From Azonexus sp. (GTDB lineage Bacteria > Pseudomonadota > Gammaproteobacteria > Burkholderiales > Rhodocyclaceae), in NCBI GenBank assembly GCA_031285115.1, contig JAITWU010000331.1, positions 1-6,335 on the forward strand: 6,335 nt of DNA. Direction: 5' to 3'. This document shows positions 5,179-6,335 of the stretch, piece after piece. The translations under genes and the position numbers were made by a program. Each line of letters starts with the position of its first letter. Position 1 is the stretch's first letter. Below the pieces are notes generated by a model, which searched no databases, was not told where the DNA came from, and saw nothing but the letters and a program-made list of their open reading frames with translations.

Positions 5179-6335
5179 AACGATTTTTGACGCTGTTATT
5201 CACCATTCTGCTCGGCCTTGGCGCCAGCGCCCAAGCCGATGAAAACGCGCCCGCCTGCGCCTTCCTCGCCGCCGCCGATTGCGCCAGCCCGCCGCTGCGC
5301 GGCACTGGCGATCTCGGCCTCATCATCGAACGCGCCAATGGCCATGTCACCCTCATCAACACCAGCACCCGCCAGCCCTATGCCCGCATCGAAGGTCTCG
5401 GCGACCTCTCCCACGCCTCCGCCATTTACAGTCGGGATGCCCGCTACGCCTACATCTTTGGCCGCGACGGCGGGCTGACCAAGGTCGATCTCCTGACCGC
5501 CCGCATCGTCAAGCGCGTCATCCAGGCGGGCAACTCCATCGGCGGCGCCATTTCGCAGGATGGCCGCATCGTCGTCGCGCAGAACTACACGCCCGGCGGC
5601 ATCAAGGCGTTCGACGCCGAAACGCTCGAACTCCTCGCCGAAGTCCCGGCGGAATACGCCCCCGGCCAGTTTTCCAAAGTCGTCGGCCTCGCCGACACGG
5701 CGGGCAACAAATTCGCCTACGCGCTGTTCGAGGCGGGCGAAATCTGGGTCAGCGATTTCGCCAACCCGCGCCAGCCCGTGACCCGACGCTATCCGGCGGG
5801 CAAACAGCCCTACGACGGCCTGGTCACGCCCGATGGCCGCTACTTCATGGCCGGACTATTCGGCGAAGACGGCATTGCGCTGCTCGACCTCTGGCAGCCG
5901 GAAAAAGGCGCGCGCAAAATTCTTGAAAACTACGGACGCGGCGAAGAAAAACTGCCCGTCTTCAAAATGCCCCACCTGCGCGGCTGGACAGTCGCCCAAG
6001 GCCGCGCCTACCTGCCCGCCATTGGCCGCCACGAAGTGCTGGTCGTCGACATCGGCACCTGGCAGGAAGTGGGCCGCATCCCCGTGCGCGGCCAGCCGGT
6101 TTTCGTCCTGGCGCGGCCCGATGGCCGCCAGATCTGGGTCAATTTCGCCTTCCCCGACAACGGCAAAATGGATGTCATCGACACCCTGGCGGGCAAAGTC
6201 ATCCACGCCTTCGAGCCGGGCAAAGGCATCCTGCACATGGAATTCACGCCGCGCGGCGAAAATATCTGGCTTTCGGCGCGCGACGACCATAAAGTCCTGA
6301 TCTACGACACTGCGAGCTTCGCCCAAATCGGCGAA
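5175..6335 (+). CDS. nirF: NirF, heme d1 biosynthesis protein (3' end outside window)
   Basis: The frame is open for 387 codons to the window end; only a short C-terminal tail should be missing, as the family is around 390-400 aa. NirF is a periplasmic beta-propeller protein essential for heme d1 synthesis; its exact chemical step is not settled. Residues 1-21 form a Sec signal peptide (MKRFLTLLFTILLGLGASAQ, cleavage near AQA|DE). No lipobox cysteine is present, unlike the lipoprotein NirF of Pseudomonas aeruginosa. Propeller-type repeats run through the rest. The stretch with His80 (GDLSHASAIYSRDARYAYIF, then GRDGGL) parallels the NirS d1-ligand region around His191, so His80 is a candidate d1 ligand. 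Cysteines 28 and 36 near the N-terminus may form a disulfide. The start overlaps the nirC stop (ATGA), implying coupled translation; more heme d1 genes are expected beyond the window. Confidence 0.93.
   Translation, partial: MKRFLTLLFTILLGLGASAQADENAPACAFLAAADCASPPLRGTGDLGLIIERANGHVTLINTSTRQPYARIEGLGDLSHASAIYSRDARYAYIFGRDGGLTKVDLLTARIVKRVIQAGNSIGGAISQDGRIVVAQNYTPGGIKAFDAETLELLAEVPAEYAPGQFSKVVGLADTAGNKFAYALFEAGEIWVSDFANPRQPVTRRYPAGKQPYDGLVTPDGRYFMAGLFGEDGIALLDLWQPEKGARKILENYGRGEEKLPVFKMPHLRGWTVAQGRAYLPAIGRHEVLVVDIGTWQEVGRIPVRGQPVFVLARPDGRQIWVNFAFPDNGKMDVIDTLAGKVIHAFEPGKGILHMEFTPRGENIWLSARDDHKVLIYDTASFAQIGE

Overview
The window reads as chromosomal DNA of a denitrifying, GC-rich betaproteobacterium. 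The style of NirS, the gene order and the two intergenic repeat types suggest the Rhodocyclales (Dechloromonas, Azospira or Thauera relatives); this placement is inference from family resemblance, not a search result. It holds the start of a nitrite-respiration (nir) cluster: cytochrome cd1 nitrite reductase, its probable electron carriers, and enzymes for its special cofactor, heme d1.

Left part, minus strand (1-1500). A SUMT-type uroporphyrinogen-III C-methyltransferase gene (cobA, functionally equivalent to nirE) is followed, with an ATGA stop/start overlap, by a small exported four-cysteine protein of apparent Rap1a/Tai type. Then comes tRNA-Leu(CAA), with its own promoter embedded in the 3' end of the Rap1a-like gene. 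Beyond the tRNA lie a hairpin and three GGTCAA repeats at exact 10-bp spacing, which no gene here explains.

Centre (1411-3418). The divergent intergenic region carries a perfect FNR/DNR-type box (TTGAT-N4-ATCAA, 1569-1582) about 88 bp before nirS. nirS is complete, with heme c and heme d1 ligands visible. A GC-rich hairpin with a GCAA loop separates it from the genes downstream.

Right part, plus strand (3419-6335). A NirB-like diheme cytochrome c-552 is followed by a short amicyanin-like cupredoxin, a NirC-type monoheme cytochrome c55X, and nirF (overlapping nirC by ATGA and running off the window end). About 200 bp of non-coding DNA between the cupredoxin and nirC contain two unrelated intergenic repeats.

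How they work together: CobA would make precorrin-2, which feeds heme d1 synthesis; NirF acts in the periplasmic steps; NirS reduces nitrite to NO; NirB-like, cupredoxin and NirC are candidate electron carriers or, for NirC, a maturation partner. The most unusual point is that the second repeat, a near-perfect 32-bp inverted repeat, appears to supply the start codon and most of the export signal of NirC, and could fold the start codon into a hairpin.
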